Positions 63,611 through 64,000 of a stretch of DNA of 64,000 nucleotides are shown here, in pieces (position 1 is the first letter of the stretch; each line of letters opens with the position of its first letter). The position numbers and the translations under genes are program-made. Source of the stretch: Petrolisthes cinctipes. Its lineage: Eukaryota > Arthropoda > Malacostraca > Decapoda > Porcellanidae. The stretch is from positions 280,501 to 344,500 of the forward strand of contig JAWQEG010001395.1 of the NCBI GenBank assembly GCA_033782935.1, given 5' to 3'. The notes under the pieces are model-generated. The model was not told the origin of the DNA. It ran no database searches and saw only the letters and a program-made list of their open reading frames with translations.

Positions 63611-64000
63611 AGCATGTTTTTAGCCTATATTTTGAAAATATTCTAGCACTGAGTAGGCATGTACAGATTGCTTCTGGGACCCCAAAATATTGAATTTTCG
63701 GGTGTTTTGAGCCTGAATTTGAGATATAAACGGGTACAGAAGATACATGCACATATTGACTTTGGGCACCAAAAATATCGATTTTCAGCATGTTTTGGGC
63801 CTGAATTTTGAAAATACTCTAACACGGAGTAGGCATGTACAGATCGCTTCTGGGACCCCAAAATATCGAATTTTCGGGTGTTTAGGGCCAGAATTTGAGA
63901 TATAAACGGGTACAGAAGATGCATGCACATATCGACTTTTGGGCACCTAAAAGATCGATTTTCAGTATGTTTTTGGCCTGTATTTTGAAAATACTCTAAC
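63611..64000 (+). repeat. Partial type I trimer at the window end
   Basis: A (from 63611) and B (from 63787) are complete. C starts at 63964 and is cut by the window end after actctaac. The sequence is typical type I with no sign of an array edge. Confidence 0.9.

Larger units (their letters stand above)
1..64000. repeat. Tandem satellite array with higher-order repeat structure (whole window)
   Basis: The window consists entirely of head-to-tail copies of one AT-rich monomer (about 41% GC in a hand-counted copy), all in one orientation. Landmarks such as ggcatgtacagat, cttctgggacc, aatatcgaattttcggg and cctgaatttgagatat recur every 148-177 bp from the first base to the last. Monomers are grouped A-B-C into units of about 501 bp, which are grouped again into multi-kilobase blocks. 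I see no gene, RNA gene, inserted mobile element or non-repeat stretch. Monomer length and HOR layout resemble centromeric satellites of plants and animals, but this function is an inference from architecture. I do not recognise the family and cannot name the species. Confidence 0.98.

Noticed and set aside
1..64000. CRISPR array
   Set aside because: There are no unique spacers between short repeats. The whole 148-177 bp unit is repeated and there are no cas genes.
1..64000. Ribosomal DNA spacer subrepeats or 5S rDNA
   Set aside because: No rRNA coding segment is visible in 64 kb, and the unit does not contain recognisable 5S sequence.
1..64000. Alpha satellite, Arabidopsis CEN180 or rice CentO
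   Set aside because: Monomer length is similar to some of these, but as far as I recall their consensus sequences, I see no matching segments. No family name is given for that reason.

Overview
The whole 64 kb window is one uninterrupted tandem satellite DNA array. I find no protein-coding gene, RNA gene, transposon, unique spacer, telomere repeat or array edge, and both ends are cut inside the array. The sequence alone does not name the organism. Monomers of about 176 bp, a higher-order repeat (HOR) structure and homogenised multi-kilobase blocks point to a eukaryotic centromeric or pericentromeric satellite, in a plant or an animal. I do not recognise the monomer family. Hand count on one monomer gives about 41% GC.

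Basic layout. The unit is a trimer of about 501 bp made of monomer A (176 bp), monomer B (177 bp) and a shortened monomer C (148 bp). C lacks a 29-bp segment present in A and B. Each full monomer is itself a diverged head-to-tail dimer of two halves (88 + 89 bp) about two thirds identical by hand alignment. Trimers come in two diagnostic versions. Type I has an A ending in caccaaaaatatcg and a C carrying gataccttctgggacctct. Type II has an A ending in gcatctaaaatatcg and a C carrying gatcgcttctgggacccct. In the first ~22 kb the two types mostly alternate, giving a super-repeat of about 1002 bp.

Register. Taking the start of every A monomer (agcatgtttttagcct) as phase zero, I mapped 133 complete HOR units between 24 and 63610: 95 trimers (481-504 bp), 23 dimers (314-325 bp), 11 tetramers (657-677 bp), two 415-bp units with a truncated A, and two 252-bp units with an A/B hybrid. 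A 10-bp deletion that shortens units to 491 or 314 bp occurs 26 times.

Large scale. Diagnostic variants show multi-kilobase blocks that duplicated recently. Main offsets are 1918 bp (1.5-5.8 kb), 2920/3006 bp (4.7-10.0 kb), 1993 and 2170 bp (11-15 kb), 2347 and 3320 bp (21-28 kb), 1140 bp (28-30 kb), about 4.1 kb (29.5-37.4 kb), 1493 bp nested inside 3312 bp (37-45 kb), 1149 bp (45.9-48 kb), 2809 and 3301 bp (48.8-57.5 kb), and 5089 bp (58.3-64 kb). Nearly all rearrangements keep the head-to-tail register, as expected for unequal crossing-over and short-tract conversion.
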